NCBI GenBank assembly: GCA_037447655.1
Contig: JBBHKE010002260.1
Span: 100,692 to 164,691 of the forward strand
Origin: Zygnema cylindricum
Taxonomy: Eukaryota > Streptophyta > Zygnematophyceae > Zygnematales > Zygnemataceae
Length of the DNA: 64,000 bases
Reading direction: 5' to 3'
The stretch's first letter is position 1, and the number at the start of each line of letters is the position of its first letter. Position numbers and translations under genes: made by a program. This document shows positions 53,700 to 64,000 of this stretch, piece after piece. The notes under the pieces were generated by a model. That model was not told the DNA's origin and searched no databases. It was given only the letters and a program-made list of their open reading frames with translations.

Positions 53700-54470
53700 T
53701 CCGTAAAGATGTTTTCCTTGGAAAAAAAATAATGGTACGGACTTGTACGAAAAGGTACGGACCTCAGTAAACAACCCCACTTTTTCGCTAATGGAAATCC
53801 ACCCTAATATAGATTTACATATAGTGTCTTTACGGAAGAATCCCCAGGGTTGTAGGGGTAAAAGCTGACCGTCGGATGCATTACACTTTTTATCTGAGAC
53901 GCTACGTCGCCAACCCTACAGTCTGTGGCGACCGTCCACAGTGAGGACACTTTGCACAGACTGAATGTGCAAAAATGGGCCGCGTGGGAAAGGAAAAAAA
54001 AACACGATGGGCGCGCGCTTACGTGCGTTGACGTCGCAGCCATGTGCCTTCCGCCAGGGTGGATACGAATCCGCCGAAATTATCCCGGCACGCTCCCACC
54101 ATCAAAGTTTGCCGCCGCCTTTTTGTCGTTGCGTTTTGAAATGTTGGATAGTACATTATAATGCCCTCTGTACGAGTCATCAATTACCTCCGCTCGTAAA
54201 GATATTGCGTTCAGACATTGCATTCGAAAATTCTTTAAAGATATTTAGCATCGAATATTAACCTACGTGTTACCAACCAGAATGAGCCACGCAAATAAAA
54301 AGTGGTTTACTGACGCGACCTAATGGAAGGCACGCCCTTCACTAAACGTATCATTACTGAAACGCCTAATGGGAGTTCACCCTCATTGATAAAATAGAGT
54401 ATTTTTTTTTGAAAACAATTGATTACCCAAATTAGAGTTAATAACGCCAGTTTTTTTTTTCATTTCTGTA
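53700..54470. other. Harbinger-type right end and unassigned sequence
   Basis: At 53770-53802 the sequence CCCCACTTTTTCGCTAATGG ... CCACCC-TAA is a right terminus of the X/Y type; no matching left end was found. The rest (53810-54470), including a GC-richer block at 53880-54120 with overlapping open frames on both strands, has no recognised content. Confidence 0.45.
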
Positions 54471-54929
54471 CACTACATCGCAAATCGTAATTAGAGTAAA
54501 GAAATAATTAGAGTAAAAAAATAATTAGAGTAAAAAAACGAGAAAAATTAATTAGAGTTATGAACTCTAATTTGGGTGATCAATTGTTTTAAAAAATATT
54601 TTTTGATATAGCTTATCGATAACTCTAATTTGGGCTTAATTTTGAGCGATGAATATATCTACTGTAAATTAGGTATACGTACAGAATGTGACAAAACGTA
54701 CAATTCACGTCATTATGACGTTTGCACAGCGCGGTTTGTTAAAACGCAGTTACATGATAACGGCCTGTATTAATTCATTATCTGTACTTTTCTACTTAAT
54801 GAAGTACAATTTTGCACGGTCAAACACCGACCGTACGCCACACTATTTAAAACGGCGTTGTATTAGAGCTATTAACGCTCATTCTAAAATTACCTTTAAT
54901 AATGTAAAGAATAATTTAGAATAGTCTAC

Positions 54930-55377
54930 TGGAGGTGGATTGGCGGAAGCCATGAAATTGTACACAAGAGAAAGATCAATGCATTGGAGAGAGGAATTGA
55001 TTTGTATTTGGGATGATTTCATTAAGTGAGAAGAGTCACTTATATACAAAATATACAACGCTAATTACTGTGGAGTCTAAGCGCTCTACGGTGCGCTGTA
55101 ACAAAGGGATCCTAGTCTAGATTCTAATAAATGTATGTAGGACAAAAAGAAAGACTGGACCGTCGCCCAAAGGACTGGACCGACGGTCAAAGGACTTGTA
55201 CGTAAGAAAAGAATAGACCGACGTATGTAATAAAAAGTTCAAAAGACTAGACCGACGTATGGAAGTACCGACAGGACCAAAAGTGAGTCGTCCGGATAAG
55301 ATGGCCAACAAGACTTGACCGACGTAAGAAAAGTACAGACAGGACAAAAATAAACTGACGTTAAATGTCCCTTAACA
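54930..55377 (-). repeat. Element I 3' LTR
   Basis: Starts TGGAGGTGGATTGG and ends CCCTTAACA on the plus strand, 448 bp, the same length as the copy at 60005. It has repeats of GGACCGACG and a GACCGACGTATG phrase in its right half. Confidence 0.92.
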
Positions 55378-55388
55378 CCCCCCCTCAA
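55378..55388 (-). other. Element I polypurine tract
   Basis: On the minus strand TTGAGGGGGGG runs directly into the LTR start TGTTAAGGGAC, the expected plus-strand primer position. Confidence 0.75.
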
Positions 55389-55479
55389 GCGAAAACTAGG
55401 AAGTAGATTGAGATGAAAACAAAGGAAATTTAGCCAGGAGGAAAAGGAAGACGAAGGCCAGAGGAGAGGCGGGCCAAAT

Positions 55480-56255
55480 TTAACTTTGGGGAAAACGGAG
55501 GTTAAGTGAGGGCGATGAAGAGCCTTGGTGAGATAATCAACCACTTGGTCGGCGCATTTGACATAAAGAAACTGGAGAGTGCCATCTTCGACCCGCTCCC
55601 GAGAGTAATGATACTGAATGTCGATGTGCTTCGTCCGCTTGTGGTGAACCGGATTGCGGATCAAAGCAAGAGCTCCCTGGGAATCGAAAAAGATACGAGT
55701 AGGGGTTGAAGGGGGAAATCCAAGATTGGAAACTACAGTCCGAAGCCAGACATCTTCCTTGGCGCATGACAAACGGCCATATATTCCGCCTCAGTGCTGG
55801 AGCATGCAGTGGTAGGCTGCTTTCTGCATGACCAAGAGATAAGACCATTGCCCAAAAAGAAGCACGAGCAAGTGGTGGAACTGCGGGAAAGCTCATCTTG
55901 TGCCCAATCTGAATCAATAAAGCCTGTAAGAGTACTAGAGGCAGTGGAAGAATATGTAAGACAAAGAGTTTTAGTGCCATGTAGATAACGAAAGACACGT
56001 TTGGCTGCAGCAAGATGATCAAGAGAAGGACATTGAAGGAATTGACAGAGTTTAGTGACTACTGTGGCAATGTCAGGACGGGACAGCAATGTCAGGACGG
56101 GTGGCCTGCATGATATACATAAGGGCTCCGACCATCAAGCGGTAAGTGGAATGGAGGGAGGGAGAGAGAAGAGAATCAGTGGAAGGGAGGAGAGGGGCAT
56201 TGGCATCTAAAGGAGTGGAAAGGGAGGAGTAGTCTGCCATGCCAAAGCGTTCCAA
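55480..56255 (-). pseudogene. Element I RNase H and RT end
   Basis: The RT end and RNase H region reads MVGALMYIMQATRPDI, AAKRVFRYLHGTKTL, FIDSDWAQDELSRSSTTC, SSTEAEYMAVCHA, FFDSQGALALIRNPVHHKRT and HIDIQYHYSRERVEDG, with QVVDYLTKAL at the end. At least two shifts break it, near 55760 and at a small duplication of TGTCAGGACGGG near 56068-56100. Catalytic D, E and D of RNase H are visible. Confidence 0.85.
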
Positions 56256-56259
56256 AAGA

Positions 56260-56960
56260 TCAGAGATATAGGTCTCCAGAGAGGGAGAGGGTGCGAGCTG
56301 AGCGGTTACGAGAAACTTGAATGCCTAAATAATATGTGAGCTCACCTAGATCGGCCATGTCAAAATGGGTTTGAAGAAGAGATTTGACAGTAGAGATTTG
56401 AGAGAGAGAAGGACCAACAAGAAGTAGATCATCGACAAAGATGGCAACAATGATCAAGGAGGTGCCAGAGCCGCGAGAGTAAATGCTAAAATCAACATCA
56501 ATTCGGGTAAATCCTTCTTTCCGCATAATAACATCTATAGTATGGCTCCATACACGAGGGGATTGTTTTAATCCATAAATTATTTTAATGAGATGGCAAA
56601 CCAAATGCTCAGATCCACGGGAAATATAACCCTCAGGCTAATGCATGTAAATGTCCTCATACAAGATCCCATTTAAGAAGGCATTCTCAACATCCATCTG
56701 ATGAACATGGAAATCATGTTCAGCAGCTAAAGCAAGTAAAGTGCGGATAGATGTCAACCGTGCACCCGGAGCAAAGGTTTCAGTAAAATCTATACCTTTG
56801 ATGTGGGAAAAGCCCTTCGCCACCAAGTGAGCTTTGTATTTGTCCACGGATCCATCCGCTTTCTGTTTTACATGGAACACCCATTTTGAGCCGATTGCAT
56901 TTCTTCCAGGGGGAAGGGGAACAAGGTTCCATGTTTTGTTCGAAATTAATGCGTTGAATT
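56260..56960 (-). pseudogene. Element I reverse transcriptase
   Basis: The RT begins NAIGSKWVFHVKQKADGSVD and continues LVAKGFSHIKGIDFTETFAP, HQMDVENAFLNGILYEDIYM, a stop where the family has Gln or Lys (56638), LIKIIYGLKQSPRVW and the active site IFVDDLLLVG (Phe in the first position, tolerated in copia), then LGIQVSRN. One stop and a downstream frameshift are the main lesions. Confidence 0.85.
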
Positions 56961-57086
56961 CAACATCAGCGGCAATTTTCCAAAGGGAGGCATCGGGACG
57001 TTTTAGGGCAGCTTTGGGAGAGAGAGGGGCTGAAATAAGAGAGGCAGAGGCCCCAACTGAGTAAGCGTAAGCAAGAGAGGCATGGC

Positions 57087-58330
57087 CTATGGAGGTAATA
57101 AGCCGAGAAGGGGGAGCTCTAGGGCGTGCGGGGCTACGACGAGGTATAAGAGAGGGCTCAGGAAGAGGGGAAGTCTCAAGCTCGGGAGGTGAAGGTTCAA
57201 GAGGAGTAAAAGGCCCAGGAAGAGGTGAGTGGGAAAAAATTGTGGGGGAAAGATTGTCAAAAAGAGGATCATCTTGGAAAAGAGGGAGAGAGGAGGTAGT
57301 ATCTTCAGAATTTGTGACAGGATGAAGAGCAAGGGCAGTTGATTGGCTGACAGGAGTGATGGGAGCAGCCGGGAAAACAAGGGTGGCAGGAGAAGATGGA
57401 GGGGGACTTCAAGATGATGAGGGAAAAAATATGGGAGGATGAGGAGGAGAGGGTGGGAAGGTGTAATGTAAGTGAGGTCAGATGGATGAAGAGATTGAGG
57501 GGGAAGTTTTGTGGGAAGAGGGTCATAGAGGGCGAGGGAAGGAAAGTCGGATAATGGGGGAAGAGGGGAATGGAAGGGCGTACGAGACAAGGTTAGGAGA
57601 AGTGGCGTTTCGTTGAAAGTTACTTCTCTGGTGATAGTGACGCGATTTTGAGGAGGACTCCAGATGCGGTACGCTTTGGAATTTGGAGCGCACCCAACGA
57701 AAATGCCACGAAATGCACGGGCACCCAATTTGCCGTCCGATTGGAGGAGGTCTTTATACCACGCTTCACATCCAAAGATTCGAAGGTGGCCTATATCTGG
57801 TTTGATAGATGACCACGCTTCCATTGGAGTAGATTTTGGTAAAGCGTTAGTGGGACAAATATTGCGTAAGTTATTTGCGCAAACGACAGCCTCTCCCCAA
57901 AATTCATAAGGCAAATTGGAAAAGTACAGCATGGAGCGTGACATGTCATGTAATGTTCGATTGTACCTTTCAACGGTGTCGTTTTGTTGTGGCGTCCGAG
58001 GCGCCGTTAAATGACGCGAAGTTCCATGTTGCATGAGAAATTCACAAAATTGGTTGGACAAAAATTCGCCACCGTTGTCACTGCGCAAGACATTGATTCG
58101 TTTATTGTGAAAATTTTATGCCAACGCCTTAAATTCTTGAAAACGTGCAAAAGCGTCAGATTTATGACAGATTGGATACACGTGGGAAAAACGAGTGGCG
58201 TGGTCAATGAAAGTGACAAAATAAAGGGATCCACTATAGCTACGCGTGCGCATGGGACCACATACGTCCGTATGTACAAGTGCAAGTGGTTCAGTGATGA
58301 CGGTAGTGCTAGTGGGAAATGAGTGACGCG
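57087..58330 (-). pseudogene. Element I integrase and linker
   Basis: A DDE integrase. The first Asp is in LVHTDVCGPM with FVTFIDHATRFSHVY, the second in LRSDNGGEFLSNQF, and the Glu in PQQNDTVERYNRT (Asp-Thr in place of the usual Gly-Val). The C-terminal part is PYEFWGEAVVCANNL, HLRIFGCEAWY and FVGCAPNSKAYRIWSP. A Pro/Leu/Ser-rich linker follows (57087-57600). A stop after FKALA at about 58118 separates the first Asp from the rest. The zinc motif precedes at 58330-58470. Confidence 0.85.
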
Positions 58331-58900
58331 ACATTTTTCCTTGCACGCAACCGTGACAAAAATCCAAATATTTGTTAGAAAACAAATTGATTCCGGTTAC
58401 AAGATTTGGCAAAGTACGGAAACTTTCGCTATTTAAATGACCATATTTTAAATGCCAAAGTGGAAAAATTTTGACGCTAGCACTTAAAGCAAATATCTTT
58501 GGCGTTCTATAGGATTGTAGGACGTACATAGAATCTCGTGCTACGCCAAAACCTACCGTACTATTGTCTTTTCTATCAAGAAACGTTACTATCATTATTA
58601 AATTCAGCTTTTAATCCATCAGAAGTGGCGACTTTGACAGAAAATAGATTCCTAGTTAGACCAGGAACAAAAAAGACGTTACGAATGTGAATAGACACAG
58701 TAGGGACGTTTACGTCGCCAGAATGAGTAGCCAATAGAATGCGGTCGTCTCCTAAACAAATCTGCATAGGAGATGATAGAGGAGAAAGGTGAGTGAACCA
58801 ATCGGATCGTGGTGAAAGGTGGTGACTAGCACCACTATCTATGAGTCAATCGTGAGGGGTTTGAGATAGAAAAGCGTACCCTTGTGGAAATTGAGTATCC
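58330..58900 (-). pseudogene. Element I protease and pre-integrase
   Basis: The active site LIDSGASHHLSPRSDWF is intact near 58800-58850 but preceded by a stop (PHD, stop). It runs to MQICLGDDRILLATHSGDV, FVPGLTRNLFSV and a shift near 58580. The pre-integrase zinc domain is PLWHLKYGHLNSESF with FCHGCVQGKMSRHSFP. Confidence 0.82.
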
Positions 58901-59025
58901 GGAGTGACACAATTTGGGATATGATGGGCAACATTGCCATATCCAAATTCTGGTGAGGGAGGGAGGACAAAAGGGGAAGCTACTGGAGTGGGATAATTAG
59001 AGGGAAAATGTGGGGAGAAAGTAGT

Positions 59026-60028
59026 CTACCAAGGGGGGTTAACGGGGTTTGATGAGGCATAGTGCGTTGCGGCGTTAGAAGATTGTGGAAGGGATGGAGA
59101 AGGGGAATAATGGTGAGGATAAAGAAAATTTGGAGGGAAAAAAGGGTGTGGATGGAGTGGGGGGGTGGGAAGAACTGGTGGGGTGGCGTAGGCAGCGTTG
59201 GCATTCCTTTCAGTTTTAGGGGGATTCGAAGCCTTGGCTGCTTTCCGCCTCGCCAATTTTCGACAGTCTTCCACATAATGTCCTTTTGTTTTGCAGTAAG
59301 CGCAAAAAAAAACGCTGTACCCCTCCAAAGTTAAGTTTCTGATTTTCAGCAATAAACGCATTTGCATGATAGAGATTTAGAGCAGAAAAAGAGAGAAGTT
59401 TTGTCTCTTCGTGCAAAAGTTTTGTACAAAGGGAGTGAAAGGGAATGGAATGGTCTAGATTGTCAAATGAGGAAATGAAAGGGGAAAAGGTTTCAGGGAG
59501 TCCTCCCAAAAGGGTTGAAGAGAGGTCCTCGTCGGAAAGATGCACGCCTATCATGGTGCATTTTCCGGCCGACATTTCGATTGTGATAATCCAATCCTGC
59601 ATGGATTCCGACGACATTTTCATGGAGTTAAAAAACGCTCGTTTTTGAATTCGGCGAGCGGCCCATCCGGTTTGTATGTAGGCTGCTTGAAGACGACTCG
59701 AAGCCTCGGCGGAAGAGGAGGCGCCGCGAATAAGACGAGTGCGCTCGGTAGTAAGTGACATCACTAGGCGAGCGTGTGCATCCTCATCCATTTGTTTCCA
59801 TGTAGTTATTGCCAACTCTTTTGTAGCTTTTTTTGCTGGTGTATCAATAGTGGAAAGGATAGAAGGTTGTGAAATTCCTATAAAATGGTCCCAAATCTTC
59901 TCGTGTTCTAAAAAATGCATGGCTGAAAATGATCAATCATATAAGTTTTGGCCATCAAACTTCTGGATACTATTAGAAGTGGCATGGCTAGGCCCATAAC
60001 CTATTGGAGGTGGATTGGCGGAAGCCAT
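59026..60028 (-). pseudogene. Element I Gag
   Basis: The ATG at 60028 (MASANPPPIGYGPSHATSNS) lies 24 nt inside the 5' LTR. The I-G-Y-G-P codons are the primer site. After FDGQNLYD a stop and MHFLEHEKIWDHFIGI follow, then a UBN2-type Gag core in an open 234-codon frame (59920-59216): TTWKQMDEDAHARLVMSL, SMQDWIITIEM and LLGGLPETFSPFISSFD. The CCHC knuckle CAYCKTKGHYVEDC lies in a shifted frame (about 59260-59305), so a one-base change has split Gag. A Pro-rich tail follows. Confidence 0.85.
59991..60001 (-). other. Half-tRNA-iMet primer binding site, element I
   Basis: On the minus strand GGTTATGGGCC, an 11-nt complement of the initiator tRNA-Met anticodon arm, lies three bases after the LTR and inside gag. 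No TGGTATCAGAGC is present. Confidence 0.7.
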
Positions 60029-60452
60029 GAAATTGTACACAAGAGAAAGATCAATGCATTGGAGAGAGGAATTGATTTGTATTTGGGATGATTTCATTAA
60101 GTGAGAAGAGTCACTTATATACAAAATATACAATGCTAATTACTATGGAGTCTAAGCGCTCTAGGATGCGCTGTAACAAAGGGATCCTAATCTAGATTCT
60201 AATAAATGTATGTAGGACAAAAAGAAAGACTGGACCGTCGCCCCAAGGACTGGACCGACGGTCAAAGGACTTGTACGTAAGAAAAGACTAGACCGACGTA
60301 TGTAATAAAAAGTACAAAAGACTGGATCGACGTATGGAAGTACGGACAAGACCAAAAGTGAGTCGTCCGGATAAGACGGTCAACAAGACTTGACCGACGT
60401 AAGAAAAGTATTGGCAGGACAAAAATAAATTGACGCTAAATGTCCCTTAACA
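60005..60452 (-). repeat. Element I 5' LTR
   Basis: 448 bp, TGGAGGTGGATTGG to CCCTTAACA on the plus strand; differs from the 3' copy by scattered substitutions. It encodes the first eight Gag codons. Confidence 0.92.
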
Positions 60453-60697
60453 TATTGTACTCTATTTCGGGTGATAAAGTCAAAATTTGGGGTGACGGAA
60501 TTAGCGTATAAACTTAATTACGATTTGCGATGACAGGTAATCATTTATTTACTTTACTTACGATTCGCGGTGACAGGTAATCATTTATTTACTCTAATTA
60601 CGATTCGCGGTGTAGCGTAAATGAAACAAGAGTATATTATTAATCAGGTTTTAGGTTCAAAGATTATTCTTTAAAGTCACCGATATAGTGTGATTAA

Positions 60698-61998
60698 GGG
60701 TGGCGTTTCATAAGGAAATATTTTAATCGTACGACCAACATTACAGAATGCTACATTGTGAACGATGTTCTATCGCGCAGGGTCTGTAATCCACGTGAAT
60801 AAAAAAGAGTGGTACCACGTAAGCAAAGATCGGATATTGAAAATCTACAAATATATTTCATGCCGACTAGCTTTAAACTTAAAACCATTATTTGCGTGCC
60901 ATGTACTTGCCTTCAAGGTGATCGTACGACAAAAGTTTTGTACGCCTTGCCTTTGACAACGGCTCATTTTTTAGGGTTTATGTTTTCGAAACGGAAATTA
61001 GGTTCGAAACGGAAACAACGAAGAGAAGGAATAACGTAATGTCAATACGATGCCATAAATAGTGTGACGTATGAGCGTGGGCACAAATAGTGTGACGCAT
61101 GGGTGGTAACAAAAATAACATGATGAAAGCTCGTTACGAGATTGCTTTTGTGATCTCGTTGGATTTTAGAATGCATATATAATGTGCGATTTTTTTTTAT
61201 TTCCGTTGTCTGCCATCCTCACACGCATGCTTCTTATCCAAGGTGTCGCTCCTCATTCCCCCAAGCAATTGGTGATGTACCTCCTCGAGGGTACATCACC
61301 ATTTACAAAAACTTTCGAAGAGAATGCTTCACGAAAAAATATCCAACGGTCGTTGTTTCCTCCCATACCATAGTTTAAAAGTAGGCGTTTTTATAATAGG
61401 CCTTTAGTAGGCGCACAAAGCTTGGCACAAAACTCGCGCAACGTAGGCATACTGTATGTGTGTGTGCTGTGCACACCCTTGTACGAGCGTACGAATCTGA
61501 CGTGTGCTCATAGTACAGCGCACGCCGCCGAACGAAATTTTAGCGAACTGACGACGTAGGATGACATGCGCGGAAAACCGGGAAAACCGTGAATGATCGG
61601 CGATAGTCTGCGAAGTTTTGTCATAGGCTTTCATGTGATCTTCTTAGATGTTACCTTCATAATATGCAAATTGTCCATTGAAGGTTTAAATAGTGCCAAC
61701 TCACGAAAGATTTGTCCTTTTCAATTTGATGACGTTTAATTCTTATTTAACCATGTGCAACTCAACCTGTTTATTTATTTAATTTTGTATACAATATGGG
61801 TCTTAGGTTATTGAAATTCAGTACATAGGCATATGTATGGGTGTACTGTCACCTACTTGAACTATGTCCCATACCATTGCAGAATTTGTGATTCTCTAAT
61901 GTTGTTCGCCTATAAAAACAAATATGAGGTACGAGATAGTACGGAGAGATCCGGATTTTTGTAAACATCCTCACTTTTCGTTTGATGAAACGCCACCC
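60698..61998. mobile_element. Harbinger-like element, 1.3 kb
   Basis: Inverted ends GGGTGGCGTTTCAT and complement, flanked by TAA (60695-60697 and 61999-62001). The terminal region is related to X and Y (CCTCACTTTTCGTTTGATG at right). It contains a 498-bp hAT-like MITE at 61369. No transposase is recognised. Confidence 0.85.
61369..61866. mobile_element. hAT-like MITE, copy 2
   Basis: A 498-bp element with ends CATAGTTTAAAAGTAGGCG and complement of CATAGTTCAAGTAGGTG, flanked by a perfect 8-bp duplication TCCCATAC (61361-61368 and 61867-61874). It is inserted in the Harbinger-like element and inverted relative to copy 3. Confidence 0.92.
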
Positions 61999-62231
61999 TA
62001 ACACGAATAGTGACTCACGGTGTCGTGTAAACTGTACGAACCGTACGTCCATATCATTGGTATTGCGATATCGGTTTGGATGCATTGCATTTAGCGTTTG
62101 ATTGATATTAAGTGTTGATGTATTGATTATCAGGACCCTGACAAAAGTACATATCGGTTGCTGGCAAAACGCATTCGATATGCAACGTCAGTAATTGCAT
62201 GGGAGACGCCGTATAGTTTTAGACTTTTAGG

Positions 62232-62804
62232 CATAGTTCAAAAGTAGGTGACAGTACACCCATACAATATGCCTATTGTACGTAAATTTTACAATACTAC
62301 CTTAAGACCCATATTGTATTGGCCGCAAAATGAAATAAAATAGTAACAGGTTTGAGTTGCACATGGTTCGATAGAGAATTAAACGTCATGTCTAAATTTG
62401 AAAAAAAAAAAGGACAAAAAAATATTTTTCTGCGAGTTTTGAGCGACGTTTTATTTAAACCGTCAGATTCGGACGATTTGACGGTCGTCGATGAAAGTAA
62501 CGATCTAAGAAGATCACATGAAAAGCCCATAACACAACTTACGACAGGACTATCGTCAGATTCGTGGCGGGTTTTTTTTTTTTTCCCGGTGTTTTTTCCC
62601 GCGCAATGTCATCCTACGTCGTGTCAGTTGGCTAAAAAAATTCGTTCGGTGGCGTGCGCTGTACTATGAGCATACGTCAGATTCGTACGCTCGTACAGGG
62701 GTGTGCAGCACACACACACAGTATGCCTACGTTCCGCGAGTTTTGTGCCAAGCTTTGTGCGCCTACCAAAGGCCTACCATAAAAACGCCTACTTTTGAAC
62801 TATG
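62232..62804. mobile_element. hAT-like MITE, copy 3
   Basis: A 573-bp element with ends CATAGTTCAAAAGTAGGTG and complement of CATAGTTCAAAAGTAGGCG, flanked by a perfect 8-bp duplication CTTTTAGG (62224-62231 and 62805-62812). The 8-bp target size points to the hAT superfamily. No transposase coding. Confidence 0.93.
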
Positions 62805-62812
62805 CTTTTAGG

Positions 62813-64000
62813 TGAGTCGTACGGATGACTTCCGTATAGAACTGTACGATGAACCACAAATCGAAAGAAAACTCCGATTGTGTAATCGTATCCGTTGAGT
62901 CGAGGCAGGAATTTAAGTCAATTTCAACCAGCTTTAACTTGGCTTCCATATTGTAAAATGTTTCGAGTTCACATGTTGCCTAAATATTGAGAACTTCAAC
63001 TATGGGAAATGTCATTGTGGTTTAAATAGTGGCCACTGGCCAGGAACTGAGCAGAATTGGGTTATTGTCGTTTTGCCAACGCTGTCTATGTTGAACAAAC
63101 TTTACCAAGTAATTGAATAAGCGTTGCTTTAATTAAAACTACAAAGCTGAATTACCTCTAAAAGTTTAGTCAATTCTGGCAAGCCAAGCGCTATATCGAC
63201 AATGCAAATGTTTCAACATTGGTCCACATTTTAAGTAAACAACAACTTTAGATGCTTCCCATTTTCACGAAAAAACTTCGAAGCATTTCCTTCTAATCTT
63301 TCCATTCACATTTCGTTATACAAAAGGACAAAAACAAAGCACATCAACTTGAGAAAAAAAAAGTTTATCCTGAAGTCCAAAGTTCAAGACTAATAAATTA
63401 CACGTCTCACGATTCAAAAACTAATCCAATTACTTGTCAGTCTACCAAAAAAAAGGTACATTTTTGCTCCAAAATGTAAACTCTGTACAAAATGATACTC
63501 TTTGCCATCGCCTTTCTCGATGTGAATGTACAAATTCTTAAGTTCTGAACTACATCTATCCCCATTGGAAGTGTCTCCAATGCGTGCCTATTATTCTGTG
63601 ATCCAACGCTAAATGTTGTGCTGGAAAATGAATGCAACTTCTTCTTTCTCATATCTTCCCTTCTAATGCCTTATCGCAGAGTGACTTCCTCTCTGGTTAC
63701 TCTTGTGCTCTTTTTTACAAGTACGAACAAATGCAATTCAAAACCTTCTATTCTAGTCTTCAAATGAACATGAGTGATGTCCATAAAATCAACCTAGTCC
63801 CATCTTTCATTCATAATCTTTCTGATTCCATTTTCATTCAACAAGCAATCCTCGGAAACTATGTCAACAAAAAACATCAATACAATTAATGCTATGAAAG
63901 GTCCGTTTACGATATAGATGCTGATGATGGAGTAACTTTTTGTGTGTTCCCCTCACTCGAAGCTGTACTTTCCCTCGCTCAAGTACATTATTAATTCATC
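62813..64000. other. No gene recognised
   Basis: AT-rich sequence with only short frames lacking known motifs (63437-63652 minus, 63632-63889 plus, overlapping). No transposon ends seen. Confidence 0.5.

Larger units (their letters stand above)
54930..60452 (-). mobile_element. Ty1/copia element I
   Basis: A 5.5-kb minus-strand copia retrotransposon of a different family from C. Two 448-bp LTRs (54930-55377 and 60005-60452) are highly similar. A polypurine tract TTGAGGGGGGG precedes the 3' LTR, and a half-tRNA primer site follows the 5' LTR. Gag, protease, integrase, RT and RNase H are all present in order, broken by several stops and shifts. The flanking pentamers (TCTAC and TATTG) do not agree, so the target duplication is not confirmed. 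Confidence 0.9.
54471..60612. mobile_element. MITE split by copia element I
   Basis: Left end CACTACATCGCAAATCGTAA and right end TTACGATTCGCGGTG, next to TA on each side, are related to the 508-bp MITE at 42707. Copia element I occupies 54930-60452. The right terminal part is triplicated: a block of about 50 bp with CGATTCGCGGTGACAGGTAA recurs between 60520 and 60612. Confidence 0.7.

Noticed and set aside
54930-60452. TSD for copia I of TCTAC/TATTG
   Set aside because: The pentamers share too few bases to be called a duplication; left unconfirmed.

Overview
This is a nuclear land-plant window. The evidence is a NAC transcription factor, a spliced plastid-targeted NDH assembly factor resembling CRR6, plant-type spliceosomal introns, and a dense nest of Ty1/copia and Ty3/gypsy LTR retrotransposons and MITEs. 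The sequence does not settle the lineage. CRR6-like coding capacity argues for a plant that keeps the plastid NDH complex. Only three host genes lie in 64 kb, with introns of a few hundred bases to about 1.2 kb.

Left part (1-29.3 kb): almost wholly repetitive. A decayed minus-strand copia element (A, 2228-7093) has lost its reverse transcriptase and abuts a gypsy protease fragment. It is followed by a satellite of about 400-bp higher-order units (7094-8657), an inverted LTR fragment, and a decayed plus-strand copia pol (B). Next comes a second satellite of about 68-bp units (10904 onward), now split by copia insertions. Element E (12938-15709, TSD TGTAC) and element C (16248-22659, two 1032-bp LTRs, TSD CCAGT/CTAGT) sit inside the array; element D starts where the array ends. 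D runs into another LTR (F), then into a plus-strand gypsy element (G, 26452 to about 29330) that carries a short internally deleted LTR (H) with a perfect TSD.

Middle (29.3-53 kb): three host genes. A minus-strand multi-pass membrane protein of the PAP2_C (sphingomyelin-synthase-like) class has three visible exons (29719-32225), but the exon with the second half of its active site is not found. A CRR6-like gene has four exons (38094-40625). A membrane-tethered NAC gene has six exons (48143-52335) and ends in a transmembrane segment. Between them are MITE clusters: TA-flanked elements with CACCG termini, Harbinger-like elements with 3-bp duplications, and a hAT-like family with 8-bp duplications. 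One locus is three elements deep.

Right part (53-64 kb): a MITE split by a 5.5-kb minus-strand copia element (I, two 448-bp LTRs), then a 1.3-kb Harbinger-like element with a hAT-like MITE inside it, and another hAT-like MITE.

The most interesting observation concerns priming. Several copia elements here lack the usual plant primer site TGGTATCAGAGC. Just inside the LTR they carry GTTATGGGCCCACC or a shortened version, which is the complement of the anticodon arm of plant initiator tRNA-Met, ending at about nucleotide 39. This is the half-tRNA priming known from Drosophila copia. In these elements the Gag start codon lies inside the LTR and the primer site is read as Gag codons. The gypsy element G, by contrast, has the ordinary TGGTATCAGAGC site.
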